Assembly: GCA_029532415.1 (NCBI GenBank)
Contig: JAQOTA010000060.1
Coordinates: 186,001-250,000 of the forward strand
Origin: Marasmius tenuissimus
Taxonomy: Eukaryota; Basidiomycota; Agaricomycetes; Agaricales; Marasmiaceae
Reading direction: 5' to 3'
DNA length: 64,000 nucleotides
A program made the translations under genes and the position numbers. Under the pieces are notes generated by a model, which was not told the DNA's origin, searched no databases, and worked only from the letters and a program-made list of their open reading frames with translations. Positions 41,767 through 52,193 of this stretch are shown one piece after another (the first letter of the stretch is position 1; every line of letters starts with the position of its first letter).

Positions 41767-43219
41767 CTGTATAATTTCATCCTCAGTGTCCATCCAAACC
41801 GTGAGGAACTCCTCTCTGTCCTAGCTGCTGTCCTTGTCCTTCCAGAAGATATGAGATCCCCTGCATGTATCGAGTTGGTGCTGGGACTTCCCGAGGGACA
41901 GGTGGCGTTGACGTTACGTGGTATGCACTCCGTCCTAGACATTCATGGTCGAGGAGATAGGATTCGTGTTCACCACACTTCATTCACCGATTACCTGGTC
42001 GACCAAACCAGATCGCTTCATTTCCATATCAACGTGAAAGAACAGAGATGTTCCATCGCGCGACAATGGCTTCAAAATCTCACAATTAGTAGGCTCCGGA
42101 CTTACAAGTGAGAAGTTACTTATTTCCTATCTCCAGACTCTACATGTCCTGAACCCCCTCTCTACTGCAGCCCCACTAGCCAACTCTACAGCATGGCAAC
42201 CAAGCCCTTCTTTATGGAATGGATTGAGTTTTGCACGTCGGTTACCGAAGCAAGCTGGGAATTACTAGTCAATGTGCAAAACATTGACCTTGCCTCTGTG
42301 TGCATGGGGTCCGGCGGCGATGGACTCGGAATCAATTTCCGAGTTTGGAAAGAGAAGTTCAGCGCCCTACTACCATGGCTGGAGAAATGTGTAAATTTGG
42401 CGCGCTATCATCGTCTTCATCACACATACTTACTTTTGCTCTTTATTGCCAGGGTGTCCCCAGGTATGGAAGTGCAAAGGACAAGGAGTGTCTCATCCAA
42501 AAACTCGAGAAACGTCCCGAGTGTTTCCACCTTGAATGGCCTCTGGGCGCGTGTCCATCAGATAACGCCATGTTCTGGGTTGTCGAAGCTGCCACAGGAT
42601 GCCTCTATAATCTAGAGGCGCAAAAACCCAGTGATCCACGCCAATTGCCGTACCTCACCGACTGCCACTGTGATCTCTCTGGAGGAATCAGGTCACGCGA
42701 CCTACCGCACCCAGCATACCAGGAAGCTTGTATGCAACTTGTCCGGCGTCACACTTTTCGCTTCGAGAAAATTATCCAGATTCATACGGATGTCGCGGCA
42801 CTCAGTACAAGCCCGGTGTCGAATGTTCTCTGCAACTTAGTCTGCTCGTCGCTCCTGAAGCACTGCCATCTAGATGCAGAGCTACTTTTGCTCTGCCGTA
42901 TGTTTTTCGAATTCGTAACGCTTTGTATGAGAACAAGGCCCATTTCCTTCCACTGTGCAAGGGAGGCAGAAGAGAACTTGGTTGAGTGGATTGAGGTAAG
43001 TACCGTTTCTCTGAGTTTTCGTATTCTTACTCATTGTTGTATTGTACTGGTCGAATGAATAGGCTTTCCCAGTCAGGTTTGCTGAAGAAGGGGAAGGCTT
43101 GAGAGCACAGCTTCTTGTTTGGTACATGTACTAGATTATACGTGCCGTATATTGGGGATGTATATCATAGATAATGCGACAGGATGAGTGCGCATTGATC
43201 CTCAATTCCTCTTTCTTAC

Positions 43220-44178
43220 CCGTGACCCTGCCTATTCCTCCGACCTTCGCAAGTACCTCCAAGTACTCCAGTACTCCTAGCCAGGCATGGCACCCAAACC
43301 CAACCAAGAATCACGATTGGTGAAGTACAATGCTCGGGCTCGAAGACCCTAGAATTTCTGCAAATTAGATGGTGAAAGAGCATGGGGATTCAGATGTATG
43401 AGTGAAAACTACTCGAGTTTTTTCCGAGGCCTTCAATGGTGAGTACTTACTTGATTTTATACATACCGGTTCTCAGTCTTCCATCCTCATACCTCTTGTC
43501 TACGACTAGTAGTAAAGCAACACGAGCAACCCCCGAACTCTTTCCTGAACCCCAAGCGACACACCCTCGTCTTCTCCTTTTCTACAGGAAATTGATCAAC
43601 ATCGCATCAACTCTCATTTTTGGCAGACTATCAAATGGATGACGAATATACAAGCAAGCGACTTCAACTGAGGGCTGCGGTCTCTGATTTGTTGGGAGCG
43701 GTCAACACCTGGATTGGACTGACCAGGCGTAGGCGCCAGCGATCGAGCTCATGGTTCGGATCAGCCATACTCTCCCTATGTCCAGTACCAATCTTCTCGT
43801 CGATCTCATTTCATATCAAGCAAAGGCACTACCTTCTCCACTCATGGAACTGGTTCAGGCTCATTAACATTCACGGTCGTACCACCATACGCATCACCAT
43901 TACCATTCAAGAGAACCGATTCATTCGAGAATCACACCATCGTATCCGCTTCACAGCCCGCATTCGTCTATCGACCGATTGACACCTCCGCCATCCTCAC
44001 CGTTGCACAAACCCACGGCACCCACAACAACAACAACGAAACCGATATTCTCCCATCCGCGTCTTTACTCCCTTCCTCACTCACCGTTCGGTGGAGACGG
44101 CAGCGAAATGCAATTTCCAACACCAAATGGACACGAGTCATCATCCTCGTTAGGACTCGCACTGGGTAAACCAGACAG
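43220..44178 (+). pseudogene. HSP20-like gene 5' part, third copy, left piece
   Basis: Begins right after the 3' flank of NLR D with CCTGCCTATTCCTCCGACC and follows the 15.4-16.3 kb copy: MTPPPSSPLHKPTAPTTTTT, then GGDGSEMQFPTPNGHESSSS and LGLALGKPDR. It is cut at 44181 by an 839-bp DNA element and resumes at 45021. Some frames are shifted, as in the other copies. Confidence 0.6.
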
Positions 44179-44181
44179 ATT

Positions 44182-45020
44182 CACGACAGGCGGCACCAAC
44201 TTCGGCGCATGGGATGTTAGAAGGGAAAGCTAAAAGGGATCAAAAGCCTTTCTCACAAGTAGATAATGACATTTTCCGTCCGGGAGCTCCTTTTTATGGC
44301 AGTTTTGTGTGCTCTTTCCCCTCCAAAAAACCCTATATATTCCTCCGGACAAAGAATAAGAAATTTGACAGGTTTTTGAGCGATATCCTTTGTACTGAAC
44401 CATGCCTTTTCCGGCAGGGGTATCACCTATTTTACCCACAGCATGTGATCAATATTACTCCTGGAAAATAACGTGGGCGCTGCATACTTTTGAAAGAGGG
44501 CACGAAGAGGCTATGGAAAATTTACTAGCCCAGAAACTATGATTTGCAGCCAAAAAGGTCAATTGGATCATTGACACTCACTTAAGGCAACTTTTTGAGG
44601 GTATTGAGGTGGGGTACAAGTCCAGAAGAGAGATTAGGTGTCAATTTTAGTGGCAACGTAGCGGGAGAGAGGATGCCTGTGGCGCGTCTGCACAAAGGCG
44701 CGATGCGCCTACGTTATTCTCAAGGCGTAATTCTTATATCATGACTGCAGTAATACAGTCTAAATTATTTTGGCTATCCCGGGCGGGATATCAAAATTTC
44801 TAATCTTCATTTCCCTAGCGGGAAAGCTCTCGGCTTTCTCTTTCTATTGCGGGAGAAAAACAAGGACCTCACCGGACAAAAAATAATTGATACCGCTATT
44901 CCTTTGTCGAACGTAAGATACTACCTCTTTCATGTGGGAAAGATATATTATCTGTTTTGGTTTCCCCTTTATCTTTCCCTTTTAATTTTCCTTGCACAAT
45001 AGTCGGCCTCGCCTGTTGTG
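44182..45020. mobile_element. 839-bp non-autonomous DNA element, 3-bp TSD
   Basis: Comparison with 16320 and 31110 shows an insertion. It starts CACGACAGGCGG and ends CCTCGCCTGTTGTG, giving an imperfect terminal inverted repeat CAC(G/A)ACAGGCG, flanked by ATT at 44179-44181 and 45021-45023. CAC termini with a 3-bp duplication would fit CACTA-like (EnSpm) elements, but the ends are too short to be sure. The interior is AT-rich with several GCGGGA(G/A)A motifs and no transposase. Confidence 0.65.
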
Positions 45021-45023
45021 ATT

Positions 45024-45505
45024 GTCATCGGTGTCATTACTTCTACGAGCACATATACCGTACCATACCCTACCTAGGGCCCAGCTCGATGCTGGTGCTG
45101 GTGCTAGTGGCTCATTGACATCGGATAGCGGGATTGTGAGTAGGAACGGAAAGTTCTTTCGAGAACCGCCACCTCTCAGACCACCACCGGCTCCACCGCA
45201 TTCCGCTAGCGGAAGTTTTGCTTTGGCGTCGAGTTCAGGTTCAGGTTCAGGGTTGAGGCCGCCGTATTTGGAAGACGAGGAGGGAGATACAAATGAGGAA
45301 CTACATGGCTGCCCTACGGTCTGAAACCAAGAACCGAGCTGGGTTGGTGATTTATCCACCTGTGAATCTGGAGGAGGGCGTGAGTGGATCGGCAAGGAGC
45401 TCGTCCGTTGGGAGCACACATGCTCAGGTTACGTCGCTTGCAGTTGCGTCGGCCTCGGCGTCGACTCTGATACTCAACAGCATCAACATCACCATCACCA
45501 TCGGT
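45024..45505 (+). pseudogene. HSP20-like gene 5' part, third copy, right piece
   Basis: Continues the HSP20-like N-terminal region: YHTLPRAQLDAGAGASGSLT, FFREPPPLRPPPAPPHSASG, GLRPPYLEDEEGDTNEE, then in another frame AALRSETKNRAGLVIYPP and ARSSSVGSTHAQVTS. It ends near 45508 at GTTTACCCCCGTCTAC, close to the breakpoint of the 31.64 kb copy. The alpha-crystallin domain is absent. Confidence 0.6.
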
Positions 45506-45507
45506 GT

Positions 45508-45850
45508 TTACCCCCGTCTACAAGGAGGGGATACAGATGCTTCGGAGACTACTCTAGCACTCCTGGTCCATGATCTTGGCATGTGGCTTTGGGATTGCCA
45601 ATATGTTGGCACTTTCAGTATGCGAGCAGAATCCTTTCCACTGTGCACCAGAGTTTTCTCATATGGTTTCGAACTGGCTCTTTCTTTATTCATGACGATA
45701 GAAGAGTTCGACATTCTGAACCCTCTTCATTAGCCAGTCGGTTGCTTACTCTTTTCACTGTCTTGTGTACAACATTCCAACCTTCCTGTGCCTTCCAACG
45801 CGATTGATCTTATATACGAATACGAAGCTCTTTACCTTCACATGAGAACT
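45508..45850 (+). other. second block with CQYVGTFS peptide
   Basis: Counterpart of 31641-31999: GGDTDASETTLALLVHDLGM, then WLWDCQYVGTFS, then the recurring block that also opens the window. Content unknown. Confidence 0.45.
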
Positions 45851-46760
45851 CCAACCCCTGGCCCCGAAATCACAATCCTAACAGGCCCCTTCTCGCCAAA
45901 CCATTGAGTTTGAACACTTTGAGGGCGGGTGTGAAGGGGTACTAGTGGGTTATCAGTGGCTTAACATTGCAAGGCGGGGATAATGGCTGGCATGTAGTCT
46001 CTGGGCTACGTGTACGCCCGACACCGAGATGACCCTCCAAGCACCAACATCTAAAGATGCAGCGTAATGAGCGAGACCCCGATTCCGAGCTACAGAAAGG
46101 GAAAGAAAACGAGGATGTCAGCCTTCAAATCACGGAGGCGTCACAACGGCACCACGGGGAACGCACCTGAACAACTCCCCGCGTCCCCATCCTCGTCTTA
46201 GCGATATATGATGCCGCTTGGAATCTGGATAGTACACGTTCCTGCCCCGCTCACAACAATCACCAAGTCGATCTGTCCTAGCTAAGTTCCCAATCCTTCA
46301 TCTCCAGAACCCCTTTACATACTAGTACTATTCCTCATAGAATGCTCCAGCGTCGTCTCCAGGTCTTGCAAGTTGCTTCGCGACAGGGACGTAGGTACCC
46401 ACTTCCATCCCGCTCAGATAGGTCTCTGCAAACTCGAGTCTCGATCCTTGAGTATCAACGGTGAGGATCCGAGCTGCACTGAGGGCTTTGGCAGCCACCA
46501 TACATGCATAGGAGGCCTATGGGTTCAAAATCAAATACAGCAATGATTGAAATTACCGAGGGAGGACACGGCCTAGCCTGCTATCGCAATCTATCTGAGC
46601 AGGTCAGCTTGGGAGTGGCGATGGGAGTCCCTGGGTCGAAAAATCGTGTACGTAGCCCAGAGTGTCCCTCGAGCGAGATATAGTGCGGTGTTGGGTATAA
46701 GAGACTTCTTGGGACACGAAAGAACTAGGAGAGTGTGTCGTCATTAGGTAAAGTGCTGTT
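45851..46760 (-). pseudogene. sorbitol/xylitol dehydrogenase-like relic, copy 7
   Basis: The order of landmarks is the same as in copies 1 and 6 (C-terminal segment near 45870-45990; GCTCGCTCATTACGCTGCATC-like region near 46060; TYVPVA and LEFA region near 46390-46470; SLGNF region near 46550). Many substitutions and indels are present, and no long frame survives. The N-terminal half is missing. Confidence 0.5.
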
Positions 46761-47221
46761 TGAGATGTGGCCCTGAGTTTTCTGCGACGTCTATACTGCC
46801 TCGAAGCGATGAAAAAGATAAGTAGTGAATGGCGATAGAATAAAAGAAAGGTCAGTACAATCTGAGGTGATATTGGTATCGACAGTAGACCCACCTCGCT
46901 GACACCCAAACCCTCTCTGGTGAGCTGCATACCACAGTACTCATACACCCTCTTGGATTACAGAGCCTCAACAACTCTTTCTTTCTGAAGATAGAGCTTC
47001 TTTTCGGCTCACCTGACGATGTCCACGCAAACACCGCACACCAGCTGCAACGTGCTGCGCGCATGTTCCCAACGCTTTCGCTGCTACCATCACCCCGTCG
47101 AACGTACCCCTTGTCCTCTCCTACCTTTTCACCTCCGTCCCTATCCAGTTCGACTGGGCCAGCGCATTACGGTCAACCCCGCCCCTGGTGCACCTGACGC
47201 CCCCGACAAGGTCAATGCACG
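46761..47221. other. spacer and leader upstream of NLR E
   Basis: Same spacer type as upstream of NLR A (CCACCTCGCTGACACCC landmark near 46890), then the conserved NLR leader from about 47010 (GATGTCCACGCAAACA, CGCTTTCGCTGCTACC, CGTCGAACGTACCCC). Confidence 0.4.
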
Positions 47222-48392
47222 ATGTCTATGCAAAACACCAATAATGGTTGAGGTACACAGAACAACAACAATGCAGCGCACCAGAATGTCAATTATGGAG
47301 GAGGGCAGATGGGCCAGATGGTTGTCGGAGGGGTGAACAACTTCGTGAAGTTTCCAGACGTAGGTCTCTTGGATTTCGTCTCGATCCGGATATGTTTTCT
47401 CAACACTGTTCTTCGTTTCAGTGCTCAAATGCCTCTGGGATGCAATCGCTGGTGTTGGAGCTTCGCATAAAGCAGAGCACCAGTTTACTCGTGGGGCGTG
47501 CCTTGAAGGGACTAGAGAAGCCATTCTGGTGATCCTTCGTGAATGGGGGTTGACCGAAGACCAACTTCTCCCGATATGCTGGCTCTCGGGTGCCGCCGGT
47601 GTTGGAAAGTCTTCGATTGCTCTAACCATCGCCAAGTGTTACGAGGAAAAGGGTGTCCTGGTCTCTTCGTTCTTCTTCTTCCGATCCGACCCCAAATGCA
47701 ATACCCCCTCCGCTCTGATTCCCACTATTGCTTATGGACTCGCCACGACGATACCACTCATGTGGAATTATATTGAAGAGAGGATATCGAGAGACCCTGC
47801 GATTCTGGAAGCTGCATTGGGGGAGCAGTTTCGAGAGTTGGTTGTTGAACTCACCTTAAGGTGGAGCAGGCAAAGAGCCATTTGGGGCTCTTTGGTTGGT
47901 CCTCAGATCGTCATCCTCAACGGACTGGACGAGTGCGGCAACGAAGAGACCCAGTTGCGAATCCTCGACATCATCCGATCCGCTTACGAGAAAACTCCCC
48001 AATTCCCTTTGCAATTCGTAATATGCAGTCGGCCAGAGGCTTGGCTTCGGGAAGCATTTGTTGATGACCGTCTGCGTAAACTCTCAAAGGTCATTGTTCT
48101 GGACGAGTCCTTCGAGCCCAACAGAGATATTAGGGAATACTACCTCCACCACTTTCAGGAAATTGCGAGTAGCCCGAAGTACAATCATATCCCATTCCCG
48201 AGTGCCTGGCCTTCGGAACGGGACCTCGAAATCCTAGTCGAGAGAGCATGTGGCCAATTCGTCTATGCAGCAACTGTCATCAGGTTCATCATGCTCGCGT
48301 ATAACCATCCTATCATGCAGCTTTGTATCATCATCGATAAGGCTCCACCCCGTCGCCTGGGAACACCACCATACCAGCAGCTCGATGTTTTA

Positions 48393-48658
48393 CTGTACCA
48401 TTTCGAGATGATCGTCAGGTCACGTGTCACAGGGTACCCGAAAATGGTGAAATGTCACACCCTGTCACACATCCCAGCCCTGACTGTCAAAAATTTTCCG
48501 AGGTTCAGACCCAAATTTGGCCCATAAATTGCCCAAAAACGACGAATTTCGGAAAATTTTCCGGTCGGTCACAGCAGACCAACCTTCCTGTCGAAACCAA
48601 TAAGTGAAACTTTTGGTCACAGGTCACACCCCCTGACGAATATCTCGAAATGGTACAG
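48393..48658. mobile_element. 266-bp MITE with TA duplication in NLR E
   Basis: Ends CTGTACCATTTCGAGAT and ATCTCGAAATGGTACAG are perfect inverted repeats for 17 bp and continue with mismatches to CGTCAGG. It is flanked by TA at 48391-48392 and 48659-48660; NLR B shows the empty site GATGTTTTATATG. TA duplication fits the Tc1/mariner superfamily. No coding capacity. The interior has several GTCAC and GTGAC motifs. Confidence 0.85.
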
Positions 48659-49573
48659 TATATGATTTCATCCTCAGTGTCCATCCAGACCGTGAGGAAC
48701 TCCTCTCTGTTCTCACCGCTGTCCTTGTCCTTCCGGAATACGTGAGATCCCCCGCATGTATCGAGTTGGTGCTAGGGCTTCCCGAGGGACAGGTGGAGTT
48801 GACGTTACGTGGTATGCACTCAGTCTTGGACATTCGTGGTCGAGGAGGGAATATTTGTGTTTACCACACTTCGTTCACTGATTACCTGGCCGACCAAACT
48901 AGGTCGCTTGATTTTCATGTCGACAAGAGAAAACAGAAACGTCCCATTGCGTGACAGTGGCTCCAGAATCTCGCAACCAGCAGGATCCGGACTTACAGGT
49001 GAGAAGTTATCTATTTCTGATCTCCAGATTCTATATGTCCCTGACTTAATGTCTACGTGCACAGCGCCAGCCAGCTCTACAGCTGGGAAACCAAGTTCTT
49101 CTTCACAGTATGGGTTGAGTTTTGCACGTCAATTACCAAACCAAGCCGGAAATTACTGGTTGATCTGCAAAACATTGACCTTTCCTCCATGTGCGTGCAC
49201 ACATTGCCCACCAGTGATGAAGAATGGAAAAAGGAGTTTGGTGCCCTACTGCCATGGCTGGAGGAATATGCAAGTTTGGCCAGCCATTGTTTCCTTTCTC
49301 ATATGTACTGACTTTTGCTTTTTATTGCTAGGATGTCCCCAAGCACAGAAGTTTCAAGGACAAGGACAAGGAGTGTCTCATGGAACAATTCAGGAAATGT
49401 CCCGAGTGTTTCCACCTCAAATGGCCTCCAGGCGCATGTCCGTCAGACGACGCCATGTTCTGGGTTGTCGAAGCTGCCACTCGATGCATCCATGTGGAGG
49501 GGCGAGAACCCAGTGATCCATGCCAAATGCCGTACCTCACAGACTGCCGCTGTGATCTCTCTAGAGGAATCAG

Positions 49574-50091
49574 TAATGAGCCAGCATAGTTAAAGTGCAC
49601 AGTGGGTATAACGAAGTAAACCTCACATGGGTAATACACAGAGTGTTCTTGTAGTCTTGAGATGCTTGAGAAGAGGTGATAATCAAGTAGATTGTCCTAA
49701 GGCTTAAGGCCTTTTGTCCAGTCTTTTATACATAAGTTTCTGGTACATGTAATGAGTATTACACTAACTGAAACTACTACTAGAAGTAGGTATTCGGCCC
49801 TAAAGGCGTAAAAGACATTAGTACTGTGTAAGTACTTCTACCATGAATGGTAGTATGCTTGGTGAGCATAGTTGTGTTTGCCTCATGTATTGGAGGCTCT
49901 ACTTATGCTATTGGATAGCGACTGTCTATAGTGTCATATATGATGAAACTAGATGTACGTAGTAAGATACATAGACAGAAACGTAGTACTTGCATGAGGA
50001 CGCAAGTGTTCTAGAGGTGTAGCTCTATAAATAGTGTGACGCGTAAACAACACGTCAACAGTGTATCACATGATATCCATCATGTTCAACA
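49574..50091. repeat. solo LTR in exon 4 of NLR E
   Basis: 518 bp between 5-bp duplications ATCAG (49569-49573 and 50092-50096). It starts TAATGAGCCAGCATAG (TG changed to TA) and ends ATGTTCAACA. NLR A has the uninterrupted GGAATCAGGTCATGCG. A second copy of this LTR family is at 53936-54022 plus 63737-64000, split by Copia 2. A solo LTR is left when recombination between two LTRs removes the interior. Confidence 0.85.
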
Positions 50092-50699
50092 ATCAGGTCA
50101 TGCGATCCACAGCACCTAGCATATCAGGAAGCTTGTATGCAACTTGTTTGGAGTTATGTTTCTCGTCTCGAGGAGCAGGATCATTTGGATGGGCACATTG
50201 GTATGTCCTCGGTGTTGGGACATCCCTTGTACAACTTGGCCTGCTCGTCACTCCTGCAACACTGTCATTTAGATACGGAGCTACTTTCGCTCTGCCCCAC
50301 GTTTTTTGAACTCGTAAAACATCATATGAAGATGGGGGACGGTCCTTTCTTTGGCCGTAAAAAGGAGGCAAGGGAGAACCTGGTTGAATGGATCGAGGTA
50401 AATACCGTTTCTCTGGGGTTTCGAATCCTTACTCATTGTTGGATTGTACTGGTCGATTCAACCTTTTTCAATAGGCTTTTCCAGATAGGTTTGCTGAAGA
50501 GAGGGAAGGTTTCAAAGCACAGGCCCTTGCTTTGTTTGAGTAACACGACCAACACTAGATAATCCGTGCCATATATTGGGTAATCTATATTGTACGTAGA
50601 TAATGTAACGGAACAAGTGTGTGTCTCAATTCTCTTTTTTACCCTGCCGGATCTGAAATGCTTCACGTCATGCTCATATATAGATCTTAAAAGTGGCTT

Positions 50700-52010
50700 C
50701 CATATCCCAGTACTTCATTAAAGTCGTTTTCCGCCTGAGGTTAGGCCACAGCGTAATGTGAAAGAGGCCCTGATGCCGAGCTACATGTGGACATGTAGAG
50801 CAGTAACCAAAGCGCTTGGTGGAGCCCGAGTCATTGCTATTCACGTTCAATAATCGAGGCTCGAGTTTGCTAAGGCCTATCTCTGTGGCGGGGTGGAAGT
50901 AGATACATCTAGATACATATGTTGCTGTTGCGAAGCAAGGCTCAGAAACCACGGTAGAGTATTCCATCAGGGACAGTGCGAATAATGATTGAAGATTAGG
51001 GACTGAAGAATGTTGATTTGGTGGTTTATGCGAGTGGGGCGGATGCGTGTATCCAGACATCGTTTTTTGCTGCTAAGACGAGGGTGTGTGTTGTTCAGGT
51101 GCGGCCGCAAGGAATATCGCCGCAATCTGAGGACTAATACCCTCGTTCCCCGTTTTCTAATATGGTGATGGATTGGTTGGCAGTGAAGTTAACAAGGGAG
51201 GAGACGGCGTGAAGTGCGACTGCGAGAGGCTCCATCTATGCCAATACGTCAGCCCAAGGGAGAAGAGCGGGGGAGAAAAGCAACAGAAATACGTACTGTG
51301 GAACCTTCATCAAACAAGATATAGTTTGAGAGTGAATATACAAGACTCCCTGGGACACGGAAGAATCGGGAGAGGGTGCCGTCGTTAGATGGAATTGCTG
51401 CGAAAGCCATCTCGGGACAAACCTAAGGTCAACAGATGAAGGGAGGAAGAGTGTGAGAACAGGTTGACAATGAGAAAAAGGACGATGAATGTACCCTGTA
51501 ATGGCCAGATCTGAGTTCAGAGCAGGCGTCCGATCTGTGTCGATGTGAGTGAGAGGACGAGAGAAAGATGTGAACAAAAAGGCGAGTTGGTCCGAACACT
51601 TCAAAGGCAGGGCTCGCTGGTACAACTACGAGTAACTGGACAATCCTAGAGCGCGATAAATACTTGATCAGCAGGTCAGCGACAATGAGTATAGGATACT
51701 TGAACCTACCTGGCTCAACTACAAGGCGATCTCTGTTTTCTGTTTGACCTCCAAGCTAACTGAATCACAATGAAACTCACTGATGCCTCGTGATAACAGC
51801 GAGCACTACTGACCATCAGGCATTTCAAGTAGAAATATCCAACGTCTACTCTTGTCAATAAGTCAAACCCCCTATCTACACCCTCATCCTCTCAGCTGTG
51901 CGCGGAATCTAGCTTGAGATTGGTATTGTCGGATAGGGATGGGGACTTTTAGACACAAATATCGTGTATGAGTGAGCAGATTCTGAGGAGGCCGTCATGA
52001 TCAAACATTG
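50700..52010 (-). pseudogene. sorbitol/xylitol dehydrogenase-like relic, copy 8
   Basis: Minus-strand landmarks: a possible start MTASSESAHSYTIFVSKSPH near 51995; MAFAAI-like residues near 51400 (TTTGTCCCGAGATGGCTTTC); MEPLAVALHAVSSL-like residues reading from about 51235; and a YHPATEIGLSKLE and LLNVNSNDSG segment near 50800-50890. It follows the 3' flank of NLR E directly, without the C-terminal exon. Frames are broken. Confidence 0.6.
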
Positions 52011-52193
52011 ATAGCGTGTTCTAGTGATTCTGGACTTTAGGGAAGTTGTGGGAGAGTTGAAGAAAGCGCGTCGCAAAACGCCCTAGCAGGATATCTCCAC
52101 CTCAGTCACAAACAAATCCCAGCTGGAGCATGCGACATGGAGGTGATATGGAAAAATATCCGTCCCGGGCAACGAAGGTGTGCACTGAAGTGA

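Larger units (their letters stand above)
34192..43134 (+). pseudogene. NLR D: NACHT-domain gene split by a Copia element
   Basis: Exon 1 is 34192-34312 and intron 1 is 34313-34373 (61 bp). Exon 2 runs 34374-35373, is interrupted by the retrotransposon, and resumes at 41772-42107. Exons 3-5 are 42171-42390, 42453-42995 and 43063-43134. Ignoring the element and one TSD copy, the total is 2292 nt with no internal stop (763 aa), so the gene was intact when hit. Walker A (GAAGVGKSS) and Walker B (IVFLDGLDEC) are present. There is a local insertion IAHGPTTVTV after the first IAHGLA. Exon 3 is 21 nt longer than in A, with a Gly-rich variant CMGSGGDGLG. Intron 3 starts GTAAAT, the only paralog without a GC donor. 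As it stands, translation stops shortly after the LTR begins (TGA in the LTR start). Confidence 0.85.
47222..50543 (+). pseudogene. NLR E: NACHT-domain gene with several lesions
   Basis: Closest to NLR B in exon 1 (GQMGQMVVGGVNN). Lesions in order: TGA at 47249-47251 (10th codon, where B has CGG); loss of the end of exon 1, so the splice donor context is GACGTAGGT; a 266-bp inverted-repeat element in exon 2 (48393-48658); TGA at 48952-48954 (CGA in B); a 518-bp solo LTR in exon 4 (49574-50091). Other exon edges persist: intron 2 at 48999-49064, intron 3 at 49270-49331 with GCAAGT donor, last exon 50475-50543 ending ALALFE. The NACHT part 47422-48390 is still open, with GAAGVGKSS; Walker B reads IVILNGLDEC, an Asp to Asn change at a key position. 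Confidence 0.85.
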
